Assembly: GCF_900103255.1 (NCBI RefSeq)
Contig: NZ_FMWS01000026.1
Location: 1 to 33,037 of the forward strand
From: Gilliamella bombi
GTDB taxonomy: Bacteria > Pseudomonadota > Gammaproteobacteria > Enterobacterales > Orbaceae
DNA length: 33,037 nt
Direction of reading: 5' to 3'
Shown: piece by piece, positions 9,560-18,848 of the stretch
How positions within the stretch are numbered: the stretch's first letter is position 1
Layout of the letters: every line of letters starts with the position of its first letter
The notes under the pieces: generated by a model
Databases searched by the model: none
What the model was told of the DNA's origin: nothing
The model's input: the letters and a program-made list of their open reading frames with translations, nothing else
Translations under genes and position numbers: made by a program

Positions 9560-10786
9560 TTAAAATCGTTTGATGATAATTGAAGTATTTATCCCACCAA
9601 ATGCAAAATTGTTGGTTTGAAAATACTCAATATCTAAATTTCGACCAGTTCCCATTATATAGTCAAGGTCACCACATGCTGGATCAATATTATTTAGATT
9701 AATTGTTGGATTGAACCAACCTGAGTGCATCATTTCAAGTGTTAACCAAGCTTCTAATGCTCCACATGCTCCAAGAGTATGGCCGAAATAACTTTTTAAC
9801 GATGAGATAGGTGTTTGATTACCAAATATTTCAGAAGTTGCATTACTTTCAGCAATATCACCACGATCGGTAGCTGTACCATGAGCACTGATGTAACCAA
9901 TATCAGCTGGTGATAAATTAGCTTTTTTTAATGCTTGCTCGATACATAGTTTCATTGTTTCTTTACGTGGTTGAGTAATATGGCTCGCATCACAATTTGT
10001 CATAAAACCGACTATTTCACCATATATTTTTGCTCCTCGCGCTTTTGCATGCTCGTATTCTTCAAGAATTAAAGCACCAGCTCCTTCACCAATCACTAAA
10101 CCGTCACGATCTTTGTCAAATGGGCGAGGAGAACTTTTGGGATTATCATTCTTTTGACTGGTAGCAAATAAGGTGTCAAAAACTGCTGCTTCTGAAGGAC
10201 ATAACTCTTCTGCACCACCAGCTACCATTGCTGTTTGCATACCATATTTAATCGCTTCATAAGCATAACCAATAGCTTGGCTACCTGATGTACAAGCGCT
10301 AGAAGTTGTAATAACTCTTCCTTTTAATCCAAAGAATAAACCAGTATTGACAACAGTAGTATGCGGCATCATTTGTACATAAGTTGTAGCAGTAATATTA
10401 TTAGTATGTTTTTCATTTAGCATTGTTGCAAATGAAGCGACGGGTTGTGTACTACCAGTTGAAGAACCAAATGCAATTCCTGTTTTACCATTTGTAATGA
10501 TTGGGTCATCAAGTAAACCTGATTTTTCGAGTGCTATTTCTGTTGCTTTTGTAGATAATAAAGATACTCTTCCCATGGAGCGTATTTTTTTTCGGGTATA
10601 ATGCTCTGGGATAGTAAAATTATCAATAGGTGCGCCTAATTTTGTATGCAATCCATCGTAGATTTCCCACTCGGGCATATATCTCACTGCGTTTTCTAGT
10701 TTTTTTAACTTTTCTTGTATGCTTATCCAGTCATTACCAAATGCAGTAACGCCACCCATTCCAGTTATGACAACCCTTTTAGTCAT
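9560..10786 (-). CDS. apeR: Beta-ketoacyl-ACP synthase of aryl polyene synthesis (ApeR)
   Basis: A FabF-like condensing enzyme that performs a Claisen condensation of malonyl-ACP with an acyl or aryl-acyl primer. The Cys-His-His set is complete: Cys165 in SSACTSGSQ, His302 in SAHGTATD and His336 in KSYFGHTLGA. The GGxNxS end (NNFAFGGINTS) is also present. Length is 408, normal for KAS II. The start overlaps the apeQ stop by four bases (ATGA). It is the last gene of the long minus-strand ape operon. The locus encodes two complete ketosynthases (this and ApeO) plus a Cys-less partner (ApeC). From gene order this one is ApeR; in other APE systems ApeR is thought to act as a homodimer early in chain building. 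The symbol rests on gene order recalled from the E. coli and Xenorhabdus clusters. Confidence 0.93.
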   Translation of the reverse strand: MTKRVVITGMGGVTAFGNDWISIQEKLKKLENAVRYMPEWEIYDGLHTKLGAPIDNFTIPEHYTRKKIRSMGRVSLLSTKATEIALEKSGLLDDPIITNGKTGIAFGSSTGSTQPVASFATMLNEKHTNNITATTYVQMMPHTTVVNTGLFFGLKGRVITTSSACTSGSQAIGYAYEAIKYGMQTAMVAGGAEELCPSEAAVFDTLFATSQKNDNPKSSPRPFDKDRDGLVIGEGAGALILEEYEHAKARGAKIYGEIVGFMTNCDASHITQPRKETMKLCIEQALKKANLSPADIGYISAHGTATDRGDIAESNATSEIFGNQTPISSLKSYFGHTLGACGALEAWLTLEMMHSGWFNPTINLNNIDPACGDLDYIMGTGRNLDIEYFQTNNFAFGGINTSIIIKRF

Positions 10787-11514
10787 ACCATCCCTCCGTT
10801 GATTGAAATTACTTGGCGTGTTATATATCCTGCTATATCAGACATCAAATAACTTGCTAACCCTGCTACTTCGTCCACTTGTCCCATGCGTTTTAATGGT
10901 ATTATTCTCATTGCCTCTTGTAATGCAATAGGTTCCATATCTAAAATACCGGTATCAATTAAGCCTGGCGCAATACAATTTACTGTGATCTTGCGTTTAG
11001 CAAGCTCAAGCGCTAGAGCTTTACTTGCTCCAATTATCCCTGCTTTTGCAGCACTATAATTAACTTGTCCACGATTACCAACCAAACCAGAAACTGACGT
11101 TATACTAATAATTCGCCCACCGCTACGAAGTCCTATCATTGGCATAATACAAGGGTGCAGAACATTATAAAAACTGTCAAGATCAGTATGAATGACATTG
11201 TTCCAATCATCTTCAGTTAAAGCAGGAAAAGCTCCATCACGAATGATACCAGCATTATTTACAACACCATAATATGCGCCATAAAGTTCGATATCAGCTT
11301 CAATATTTTGTTGACACTGTATGCGATTACTTACATCGAATTGTATTAATCGAGCTGTGCCTCCAAATTGTTCAATATAATTTTTTGTTTCAATTGCCCC
11401 TTGCTTATCATTATTGTAGTGAACAGCAATGGCAAAACCATCTTGCGAAAGTTTACAGGCAATAGCTTTACCAATTCCTTTGCTTGCACCTGTTACCAGA
11501 ATTGTTCGTTTCAT
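10783..11514 (-). CDS. apeQ: 3-ketoacyl-ACP reductase of aryl polyene synthesis (ApeQ)
   Basis: An NADPH-dependent short-chain dehydrogenase of the FabG type that reduces the beta-keto group after each chain extension. The nucleotide loop TGASKGIG is at residues 8-15, NNAG at 86-89, and the catalytic set is Ser140, Tyr153 and Lys157 (YSAAK). The spacing between Ser and Tyr is 13, as in E. coli FabG. Its 243 residues are normal for FabG. It lies between apeP and apeR, with a 4-base overlap to apeR and 5 bases from apeP. A separate FabG for fatty acid synthesis is expected elsewhere in the genome; the operon position shows this copy belongs to the polyene pathway. Confidence 0.93.
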   Translation of the reverse strand: MKRTILVTGASKGIGKAIACKLSQDGFAIAVHYNNDKQGAIETKNYIEQFGGTARLIQFDVSNRIQCQQNIEADIELYGAYYGVVNNAGIIRDGAFPALTEDDWNNVIHTDLDSFYNVLHPCIMPMIGLRSGGRIISITSVSGLVGNRGQVNYSAAKAGIIGASKALALELAKRKITVNCIAPGLIDTGILDMEPIALQEAMRIIPLKRMGQVDEVAGLASYLMSDIAGYITRQVISINGGMV

Positions 11515-11519
11515 TTCTT

Positions 11520-11993
11520 TTATTCTCCTAATCGATTTTGACCGAATAAATGAGCTAATTCAGTTTGATCAGGCTCATAGACATTGAGCTTTCCTGAAAC
11601 GACACATTGTTCGTCGATCTTTATTTGACAATCAAAATTAGCTAGTTTGCTATCAAGAAGAACTAAGTTTGTATGGATAACTAAATGGCTGTAGTGAGGA
11701 AAGCTCGGTAATAATGTTTTTATTGATCTTCCACCTAGTAACATACCTAATTGTGGTTTTTTATTATTAATAATACCATGGTAACCATTCCATACGCCGA
11801 TGGTTTGAGCCATTAATTCAATGGCATATAAATTGGGTAATTCATTATTATTATTTAAAAAAGGTGCCAAAATACCATTTTTATTAACTTGAACACTACA
11901 AATGCATTGTTCATCATTAATTAAATGAACTTTTTCTACCATTACCATTGGTTCTTCATGAGGTAAATAATAATTCGCTGGGTAATATTGCAT
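11520..11993 (-). CDS. apeP: Hotdog-fold 3-hydroxyacyl-ACP dehydratase subunit (ApeP)
   Basis: A small hotdog-fold protein of the COG4706 type, one of two dehydratases in the locus that create the trans double bonds of the polyene. The N-terminal LPHEEPM (His12) resembles the FabZ N-terminal LPHRYPF block. The helix segment AIELMAQT keeps the acidic catalytic residue of FabZ (Glu59 here). The GHFPG motif that carries the FabZ catalytic His is not present; in its place is a polar APFLNNNNELPN stretch. This suggests it works only together with ApeI, which has the opposite pattern. It overlaps apeO by one base (TAATG). 157 residues. Confidence 0.88.
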   Translation of the reverse strand: MQYYPANYYLPHEEPMVMVEKVHLINDEQCICSVQVNKNGILAPFLNNNNELPNLYAIELMAQTIGVWNGYHGIINNKKPQLGMLLGGRSIKTLLPSFPHYSHLVIHTNLVLLDSKLANFDCQIKIDEQCVVSGKLNVYEPDQTELAHLFGQNRLGE

Positions 11994-13174
11994 TATATTT
12001 TTCCAATAATAAGAGATGCATTGTTACCACCAAATGCAAAAGAATTTGACATTATAATTGGAGTATTTAATGTCATACGCTTTGTAACAATATTGATTTT
12101 ATCAAGATTTTCATCAAATGGTGAGACCGAAAAATCCTGTTGTGGTAAATAAATATTTTGATCAAGCAATAATGTGCTAATGGCTAATTCTGTCGCTGCA
12201 GCACTACCTAAAGTATGGCCAGTTAAATGTTTAGTTGAGCTACATGGCGGTAAATTTTGATTGAATAAGCGATAAACAGCTTTACTTTCGGCAAGATCAT
12301 TCAATATAGTTGCTGTTCCATGAAGGTTGATATAACCAATGTCATTGGTCGTTAATCTTGCATTATCTAAAGCCGCTTGCATTGCTTTTTGAGCGCCTAA
12401 TCCTTCTGGATGGGGTGATGAAATATGATGAGCATCAGATGATTCCCCAGTGCCCAAAATAACCATATTACTTGTTTCTTCTTTGGTAAGTAAAAATACA
12501 GCGCTTGCTTCGCCGATGTTTATTCCATTTCGGTTTTGTGCAAAGGGCATACATGGATTTGCAGAAAGTGATTCAAGTGCATTAAATCCATTAATTGGCA
12601 TTCGGCTCAGGCTATCAGCTCCACCAACAATTGCTGCATCAACGATTCCTGATTCAATTAATCTTTTACCACTAATAATAGCTTTAGCACTAGATGTGCA
12701 GGCAGTTGATATTGTGTAACTAGGGCCTTTTAAACCAAGCAACGCCGTTAAAAAACACGATGGATCACCTAATTCTTGCTGATTATAAGAAAAAGTAGGT
12801 AAATGGATATTCGTTTGTAAGTAATGTTTTAAATTGACATCTCCTTCATGAATGCCTGAGGTGCTAGTCCCCATAATAATTGCTATTCGTTTATCCCCAT
12901 AACGTAAAATAGCATTATCAATATCGGATTGAATTTGTAAGTAAGCTCCATATAATAATTGGTTATTTCGTGTTGAATATTGTGATAAACGTGTAGGAAT
13001 TTTGGGTAAATCAGCTTTCACTTTACCTACCCAAGTTTTTTTATTGTTTAGCAACCAATTATTTTCTTCAATTAAACAGTGTGGTGCACAATACTGCTTA
13101 GTTAAATTCTGTCTAATTTCATTTAGAGAATTACCTAAACTATTGATTGCTCCTATAGCTGTAATATAAACCAT
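11993..13174 (-). CDS. apeO: Beta-ketoacyl-ACP synthase of aryl polyene synthesis (ApeO)
   Basis: A ketosynthase of the FabB/FabF class. The active-site set is intact: Cys159 in STACTSSAK, His285 in NLHGTAT and His320 in KHLTGHTLG, with NSFAFGGNNAS near the end. At 393 residues it is slightly shorter than ApeR and clearly a different lineage. By analogy with characterised APE systems it should pair with the Cys-less ApeC as a ketosynthase/chain-length-factor heterodimer for polyene elongation. That partner assignment comes from family knowledge, not from this sequence. Its ATG directly abuts the apeN stop (TAAATG), and apeP begins inside its own stop codon, so translation through apeN-apeO-apeP is likely coupled. 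Confidence 0.92.
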   Translation of the reverse strand: MVYITAIGAINSLGNSLNEIRQNLTKQYCAPHCLIEENNWLLNNKKTWVGKVKADLPKIPTRLSQYSTRNNQLLYGAYLQIQSDIDNAILRYGDKRIAIIMGTSTSGIHEGDVNLKHYLQTNIHLPTFSYNQQELGDPSCFLTALLGLKGPSYTISTACTSSAKAIISGKRLIESGIVDAAIVGGADSLSRMPINGFNALESLSANPCMPFAQNRNGINIGEASAVFLLTKEETSNMVILGTGESSDAHHISSPHPEGLGAQKAMQAALDNARLTTNDIGYINLHGTATILNDLAESKAVYRLFNQNLPPCSSTKHLTGHTLGSAAATELAISTLLLDQNIYLPQQDFSVSPFDENLDKINIVTKRMTLNTPIIMSNSFAFGGNNASLIIGKI

Positions 13175-13747
13175 TTATTTTGTATCCATACTTTGAATTG
13201 CAATTTTATAACCAAATATATGATGTTCAATTTGAATTGGTTTTCTTATCTTAGTTGATGGTTGTTCTGCATAGGTTATATCTATTATGGTTTCTTGTTT
13301 GTTATTGAGCAATGTTCTATGTAGCTCGTTATTAACGATTTGCCAGCCAGCAGGTAGTACGGTCAGCCAATCTTGAGTGGGTAAAATACTCAACATAATA
13401 TCAGATAGAACTTGTTCGGGAGCAGGTAGTTCTTTAACAAATATATTGTGTTTTGTTTTTACTAGCTTGCCATCATAATCAATTTCAAAGAGCCTGATAC
13501 CTAGAGCAGAAAGACCAATCACCTTTAATTGGTTGTTGCTAATATCAACTATGGCAATAATTGAGTTTTCCAGATTTTTATATTTAAATTTTAACAGCTG
13601 CTGATCATGATAATTTTGTTTTGTATTTATTACTGGAAGATTAATTTTAACTTCTTTAGTTAACCATGCTTGAGATTGTGTTTTACTAGCGCAACTAGTA
13701 ACAAAAATGACTAACATCATCATGGTTAAAACTAAATATTTTTTCAT
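13175..13747 (-). CDS. apeN: DUF3261-type outer-membrane lipoprotein of the APE locus (ApeN)
   Basis: A lipoprotein with a lysine start, a hydrophobic helix and the lipobox FVTSC (lipidated Cys19). Position +2 is Ala, so sorting to the outer membrane is expected. The rest (about residues 25-190) has the look of a DUF3261 protein, a family found beside APE genes; no catalytic motif is visible. It sits between the exporter apeM and apeO. The likely job is to receive or anchor the polyene-lipid at the outer membrane, perhaps in the way LolB receives lipoproteins. That role is inference from context. Confidence 0.85.
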   Translation of the reverse strand: MKKYLVLTMMMLVIFVTSCASKTQSQAWLTKEVKINLPVINTKQNYHDQQLLKFKYKNLENSIIAIVDISNNQLKVIGLSALGIRLFEIDYDGKLVKTKHNIFVKELPAPEQVLSDIMLSILPTQDWLTVLPAGWQIVNNELHRTLLNNKQETIIDITYAEQPSTKIRKPIQIEHHIFGYKIAIQSMDTK

Positions 13748-13780
13748 CTTATATTCCTATTTTTAATTTTTATAAATTTT

Positions 13781-16102
13781 TTAAGTAATATTTGTCTGTT
13801 TTATAGCTAATGGAGCAAATATAAAAGCGGTGAAAATTCCACTCGTCAACACAATTCCAAAACCCATTATGGCATTCGTATTGCTAATTATCAGTAGTCC
13901 AAAGGATAGTAATGTCGTTAGCGCAGCCATTGTAACTGCCAATAATGCACTATTAGTTTGGCTTTTATGATTACCTAAAAAGAGACTATAATCGATACCA
14001 ATACCAATGACAAGAATGAGGGCTAGCATAGAAAATAGATTCAATGGTTGGCGAATAATGCCATGCACAGATAGTGCAACTCCTATTGATAGTAAAGTCG
14101 GTAGCGTGCTTTTTAGCGCTATAATTACTCCATATTTGCGATTGTAAAAGATAAAGCAGATACATATGATAATTACTGCACTAGCAATTAACTGAGACAA
14201 GTGGATTCTATAGTTGGTAAACATGGTATTAAATTCAGTGTGGCGATCGAGCCAATGGATGCCATTATCTACTTGCGATAATGCACTGATGTCGCTTAAT
14301 TGATTAACATTTCCAATAGGAATTAATGTTGCACTTTTACCATTTGGTAGTGATAACCATAGCAAATTTTGTCCTTGACTAATTTCGCTTTTCAGCCACA
14401 TTTCAGGTGTAATAAAATCGTTTGAATCTTCAATGTTCGGTATTTTAACATTAACACCAATTTGTTGAAGTGAAGACACAACTTCGGGAGCTAATTTGTT
14501 TATTAAAGCAATATTATATTGCTGTTTTTTTATTGAAGGTAAATTAATAGTCTGATATTGTTGAAAAATACCATGCTGTTTTGCTTGTTCTAATTTTGGT
14601 AAAAAAGATTCTAGTCGCTGTAATGTTTGTTCTGCTGTATCACCAAATACGATAAACCATTTTTGATCTGAGGATTGGTGAGTTATGTTTATTATATCTT
14701 GCTCCTCTTTTTGGAGATCGGCAGGTAAAACTTGTAACTTACTGATATCATCATCAACCTTTAAATTATTAAAACCATAACCAATAAATACTATAGCAAT
14801 AGATAAAGTTATCCATTGCATTTTTTTATTTTCCCATAGCTTAAGCCAAAAAGTGGAGAAGCGATGGCCGATATTTTGTCGAACAGGTAAATTTTTTACT
14901 AAAAAAGGATACCAACATGTAACAGTTAAAAAGGCTCCAATTAAGCCAAAAACAGCAAAAATAGATAACTGTTTTAATCCTGGAAATGGTGCAATTAGTA
15001 AAACTAGGTAAGCAATAAAACTGGTGCACAATGCAATAGTTAAGGTTGATATTAATTTTTTTAAACTGGCATACGGCGATTCATTATTACCATTAAGTAA
15101 TCGTTCAGTTAAATAATGTAATGAATAATCAATGGTTATTCCAATAACGCTTGTACTCATTACTAATGTCATTACATGAATCTCGCCAAATATCATTAAT
15201 ACTGCGACTAATCCACAAACAATTCCAATTAAAATTGATAATAATGAAAGAAGAATAGGAGTGATAGAACGAAATACAGCAATTATTAGTACAATAATAC
15301 CAATAATGGAAAGGCTTCCTATTCTCGAAATATCTTTTTTAGCTTCAATACTTGCATTATCACTATAGAAGAGTACACCTCGTTTTAATATTTCTGTTCC
15401 GGGGTAATTTGTTTTTAACTGTTCAGTCAATGTTTCCAACTCGGTAACGATTTTGTGTGATTGGTTTAGATCAAATGAAGAACCATTCAGTTGAGCATAA
15501 ATCATGTACCATACATTACCTTGCTTATCTTTACCTGTTAACCAATTATTTTGAATGGTTAGATTCCCCGTATTACTAAGTCGGCTCAACTGTGAGGCAC
15601 GGGTGAGGAGTAATGGATCTTTATTTAGCTCTGTTGCACTAACACCACTAAATGGTGAGTATATTTGGCTTTGAACCCAAGCAAATTGTTTATGTGTTTC
15701 TAGCCTTTCAGTTGTATTTACATCTATTAGCTGATAACGATATTTGTAAGCAAATTGTCCCCAATTTTGTTGAAATTGTTCATCAAAATGCCCATTAACT
15801 TGAATAAAATTGGGATTTTTTTGTAACTGTTGATACCACCAGTTTACCGCTTCTAAATTATTGGAGTTAGCTGGTTTAATTAACCAGACAAGTTGCTTAT
15901 CGAGTCTATCTTGGAAACCATTAATAATTTCAATTGGAACATGGTTAGTTTGTTCCTTAGGTAGTAAGGATAAAACACTACTGTTGAATTTACTGTTAGA
16001 AATAAGCTGACATGCAACAACCAGTAAGCAAATGACAGTAATGCCCCATAAAATTGCTTTATGTTTAAGTTTTATTATTTTATTTGAATAGCAATTGTTC
16101 AT
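13781..16102 (-). CDS. apeM: MMPL/RND-family exporter of the APE locus (ApeM)
   Basis: A large inner-membrane transporter of 773 residues. One helix lies at about 16-34, followed by a periplasmic domain (about 40-255) and a five-to-six helix block (about 255-400). A helix near 430 then leads to a second periplasmic domain (about 450-625) and a second helix block (about 630-765). This duplicated layout is that of MMPL/RND proteins such as mycobacterial lipid exporters. The segment VIGITIDYSLHYL and its repeat VIGIGIDYSLFLG carry the acidic residue typical of the RND proton relay. The start overlaps the end of apeL by 23 bases with no clear ribosome site, so it probably depends on coupling. It is expected to move the finished polyene-lipid out of the inner membrane using the proton gradient. 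Confidence 0.9.
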   Translation of the reverse strand: MNNCYSNKIIKLKHKAILWGITVICLLVVACQLISNSKFNSSVLSLLPKEQTNHVPIEIINGFQDRLDKQLVWLIKPANSNNLEAVNWWYQQLQKNPNFIQVNGHFDEQFQQNWGQFAYKYRYQLIDVNTTERLETHKQFAWVQSQIYSPFSGVSATELNKDPLLLTRASQLSRLSNTGNLTIQNNWLTGKDKQGNVWYMIYAQLNGSSFDLNQSHKIVTELETLTEQLKTNYPGTEILKRGVLFYSDNASIEAKKDISRIGSLSIIGIIVLIIAVFRSITPILLSLLSILIGIVCGLVAVLMIFGEIHVMTLVMSTSVIGITIDYSLHYLTERLLNGNNESPYASLKKLISTLTIALCTSFIAYLVLLIAPFPGLKQLSIFAVFGLIGAFLTVTCWYPFLVKNLPVRQNIGHRFSTFWLKLWENKKMQWITLSIAIVFIGYGFNNLKVDDDISKLQVLPADLQKEEQDIINITHQSSDQKWFIVFGDTAEQTLQRLESFLPKLEQAKQHGIFQQYQTINLPSIKKQQYNIALINKLAPEVVSSLQQIGVNVKIPNIEDSNDFITPEMWLKSEISQGQNLLWLSLPNGKSATLIPIGNVNQLSDISALSQVDNGIHWLDRHTEFNTMFTNYRIHLSQLIASAVIIICICFIFYNRKYGVIIALKSTLPTLLSIGVALSVHGIIRQPLNLFSMLALILVIGIGIDYSLFLGNHKSQTNSALLAVTMAALTTLLSFGLLIISNTNAIMGFGIVLTSGIFTAFIFAPLAIKQTNIT

Positions 16103-16688
16103 GTTGTGTTAATTTTGTTGTTTTGTGGTTTTTAAATGTAATTATAGTTTTATCATCTTGTTTATCATCTATGGCGATAGTTTGTAGATATGTGTTGCCG
16201 TGTAGTGTTATTTGTTTGAAAATTTTATTTAATGGAGCAATTTTAGGCGTAAGTATAAGTGTCCATTGTTGATTTTGTTCTGATAGAATTATCTCAAAAT
16301 TATTTTCTAGCAATTGTTTATCAGCAGTAAATATTGCAGTCAATAAATGATTAAACTGGAACAGTTGAGGTTGGTTTTCTGCTGTAATTATTTGAGGTTG
16401 TTGTCCGTCTACACTTTGTTCCATTCGCTGTTGATTCATTTTTAGCGTCATAATAAATGGCGTTAGTTGTTGCCACCATAATCCTAAATCTTGAGAAATA
16501 ATCATTTTTCCTGATGAATGTAGTGGGGCGGATAAACCATTTATGTAACGTTCTTGTATAAAATCAGCATGAATGGTTTTATGTTTACTAAATTGTTGTT
16601 GTAAATCTTCAAGTGTAATGGCGTAGATTGATGTGGAAAAGCACATCATCATTACTACGCTAATTATAGTAATTAAGTATTTCTTCAT
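16080..16688 (-). CDS. apeL: LolA-like periplasmic carrier of the APE locus (ApeL)
   Basis: A 202-residue protein with a cleavable signal peptide (residues 1-23, cleavage after SIYA). The body resembles the LolA outer-membrane lipoprotein carrier fold: a region with ADFIQERY followed by beta-strands and LWWQQLTPF. LolA proteins are half-barrels that ferry lipids across the periplasm. With the MMPL exporter ApeM and the lipoprotein ApeN next to it, this forms a plausible Lol-like route for a polyene lipid. It is separated from apeK by two bases and overlaps apeM by 23. The general housekeeping LolA is expected elsewhere in the genome. Confidence 0.87.
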   Translation of the reverse strand: MKKYLITIISVVMMMCFSTSIYAITLEDLQQQFSKHKTIHADFIQERYINGLSAPLHSSGKMIISQDLGLWWQQLTPFIMTLKMNQQRMEQSVDGQQPQIITAENQPQLFQFNHLLTAIFTADKQLLENNFEIILSEQNQQWTLILTPKIAPLNKIFKQITLHGNTYLQTIAIDDKQDDKTIITFKNHKTTKLTQHEQLLFK

Positions 16689-16690
16689 TT

Positions 16691-17107
16691 TTATAATCCA
16701 AAGCGTTCTAAAAAAATTGGCGGTGTAACAAAACTCATTTCTTTGTTTGATGCCGATATCGCTACTTGAATTGTATAGCCAGATGTTGTTTTTTTTCCTG
16801 TTAAACTATCTTTTATTGTGTAATTAATTTTTATACGATGTTCAAATTCTTCTAAAGTTGCAATAATCTGTAAAGTCTGTTCAGCAATTGTTGGTGCGAT
16901 ATATTTTACTCGAGCATCAACAATAGGCCAAAGGTAACCTGATTCAATCATCTCTTTGTAACCATAATTGAATTTTTGGAATAAAGCTTCTCTAGCTTTT
17001 TCAAAAAATTTTAGATAGTTGCCATGCCAAACTACACCCATTGCATCGGTATCATGAAATGAAGTGGTATATTCAATAGTAGAGCTACGTTTAAAATTAT
17101 TTTTCAT
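16691..17107 (-). CDS. apeK: Hotdog-fold acyl thioesterase of the APE locus (ApeK)
   Basis: A 4HBT/YbgC-type thioesterase of 138 residues. The family signature HDTDAMGVVWHGNYLKFFE has its catalytic acid at Asp21, followed by the helix residues that bind the thioester. It probably hydrolyses an acyl-ACP or acyl-CoA in the pathway, either to release the polyene acid or to clear blocked carriers. It overlaps apeJ by 11 bases. The sequence gives no clue to substrate chain length. Confidence 0.88.
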   Translation of the reverse strand: MKNNFKRSSTIEYTTSFHDTDAMGVVWHGNYLKFFEKAREALFQKFNYGYKEMIESGYLWPIVDARVKYIAPTIAEQTLQIIATLEEFEHRIKINYTIKDSLTGKKTTSGYTIQVAISASNKEMSFVTPPIFLERFGL

Positions 17108-18848
17108 TTTTATCTGAATCTTTATTTAGGTTATTTGGTGTTGGTGGACTAAATCTCCAAAAATCGTAAAAGTTAAACCAATCTAGTGGAGAAATGAGGC
17201 AATAATGTTCTAATCTTTTTGCATACTCTTGTATTATTTTGTTCAGTTCATCTTGTCGATTTTGTCTTGGCAGCAAAATTTTATCTGAAAAATGCTCAAA
17301 GTAGACTTGAAAGCGTCCATTAGGTTTTAGCCCCCAAATTAAATAAACAGGAAAACCTAAAGCAGCAGATAAAATAAAAGAACCTTTCGGAAAAGGAGCA
17401 AGATCACCTAAGAAATTAGCCCAACTAATTGAGTTATCCGATGTTCTTTGATGTGGATTGCTTGATGTTCGATCACCAACAATAGCCACCCATTCGCCAT
17501 TATCTAGTTTTTCTTTGAGTAAAATAGCTGTATCTGGACCTAAAGTGTCTACTTGGACCAAATTAATTGCGGATGCTTGATTTACTTCCTGTAACACTTG
17601 CTGAAAACGCATAGCATTTTTTTTGAAAACAAGCGCATTGATTTTTATATTATGTGATAACTCGGCTAGTGCTCTACACATTTCTATATCACCAAGATGT
17701 GAGCAAATTAAAATAATACCTCGCTTATCAGAAATAATATCTAAGCATTCTTGATTGTTAGAAAAATAAAGTTGATTGAGTTTAATGTCACCTTGCCAAC
17801 TTGCTATTTTATCGAGTAGTGATTCTCCAAATCGTTGGAAATGCCGAAATGAGGTAAGCTGATTTTTTTCAACATAAGGGATCTGGTCATAATAGTTTTT
17901 AATTTTTTCTAAATAGGATTTTGATGCTTGGCGTTGAGTTTTTCCAGTTAACCAAAAATACGTAATAATTGGAAACATAACTAATTTAGCAAATTTTCTA
18001 CCAAAAATCTGGTAAAGTTTTAGAATAAATTTGATGCCTAATAGCCCTTTTCTTTCCGGTATTTGAGACCAATGTTTTTGACCTTTAGCTTTATATTTAT
18101 TTCTTTTAAGTAATAAAGGAATGCGCGGAATCATTCCAAAAAATAAACGAGTATGCATCCATGATATTCGAACATTATCTTTGAAGGTGTGAAAATGTGA
18201 TACGCCATCTTTAGGGTAAGTTACATGCGTCGGTACAAAAATAGATGGTGTACCTTGCCAGTATAGTCTCACCATTATATCTGTATCAAAATCCATTCTT
18301 TTACCTATTTTACACCGCTTTGTGAGACCAACAGTTTGCTGTAGTGGGTATATACGAAAACCACACATACTATCTTGAATTGAAAAAGATAAAGTTTCAA
18401 TCCATACCCAAAAATGCGTTATATATCTAGCGATTAATCGATGTTTAGGTACAGAATTGTCATAGACAGGATTGCCGGATATTAATGCATCAGGGTTAAG
18501 TTGTGACTGTTTTAATAATTGTTTAACAAATTGGCTATCATGTTGCCCGTCAGCATCTATTTGTATGGCATGCGTGAAACCTTGATTAAACGCATATTCA
18601 AGGCCTGTCATAACTGCAGTGCCTTTGCCCTGATTAGTTGGTAAGTGTAATAGTGTTACCCATGGATATAACGCTGAAACTTGTTCTAACTTTTGTTTTG
18701 CATCTTTAGAACTACCATCATTAATTAAAATGCATTTCAAATTATAAGATTCAATATTTTTTAGAACCGTAGGTAAAGTTTCGCTGTGATTGTAAGATGG
18801 AATAACAAAACAATAGTTAGCAAGTAAAGACGATTGTATTAATGACAT
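17097..18848 (-). CDS. apeJ: Fused family 2 glycosyltransferase and LpxL-type acyltransferase (ApeJ)
   Basis: A two-domain 583-residue protein. The N-terminal part (about residues 12-240) is a GT2 glycosyltransferase with FVIPSYNH at the start, INDGSS at 42-47 and the metal-binding DADG at 98-101. The C-terminal part (about 290-570) is an LpxL/HtrB-like lysophospholipid acyltransferase with the HxxxxE motif at His384-Glu389 (SHLGDIE) and a later VGDRTS block. Between them is a basic, hydrophobic stretch that may sit on the membrane. It probably attaches a sugar and a fatty or polyene acyl chain to make the lipid anchor of the pigment; the exact acceptor is unknown. It overlaps apeI and apeK by 10-11 bases. 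Confidence 0.9.
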   Translation of the reverse strand: MSLIQSSLLANYCFVIPSYNHSETLPTVLKNIESYNLKCILINDGSSKDAKQKLEQVSALYPWVTLLHLPTNQGKGTAVMTGLEYAFNQGFTHAIQIDADGQHDSQFVKQLLKQSQLNPDALISGNPVYDNSVPKHRLIARYITHFWVWIETLSFSIQDSMCGFRIYPLQQTVGLTKRCKIGKRMDFDTDIMVRLYWQGTPSIFVPTHVTYPKDGVSHFHTFKDNVRISWMHTRLFFGMIPRIPLLLKRNKYKAKGQKHWSQIPERKGLLGIKFILKLYQIFGRKFAKLVMFPIITYFWLTGKTQRQASKSYLEKIKNYYDQIPYVEKNQLTSFRHFQRFGESLLDKIASWQGDIKLNQLYFSNNQECLDIISDKRGIILICSHLGDIEMCRALAELSHNIKINALVFKKNAMRFQQVLQEVNQASAINLVQVDTLGPDTAILLKEKLDNGEWVAIVGDRTSSNPHQRTSDNSISWANFLGDLAPFPKGSFILSAALGFPVYLIWGLKPNGRFQVYFEHFSDKILLPRQNRQDELNKIIQEYAKRLEHYCLISPLDWFNFYDFWRFSPPTPNNLNKDSDKNEK

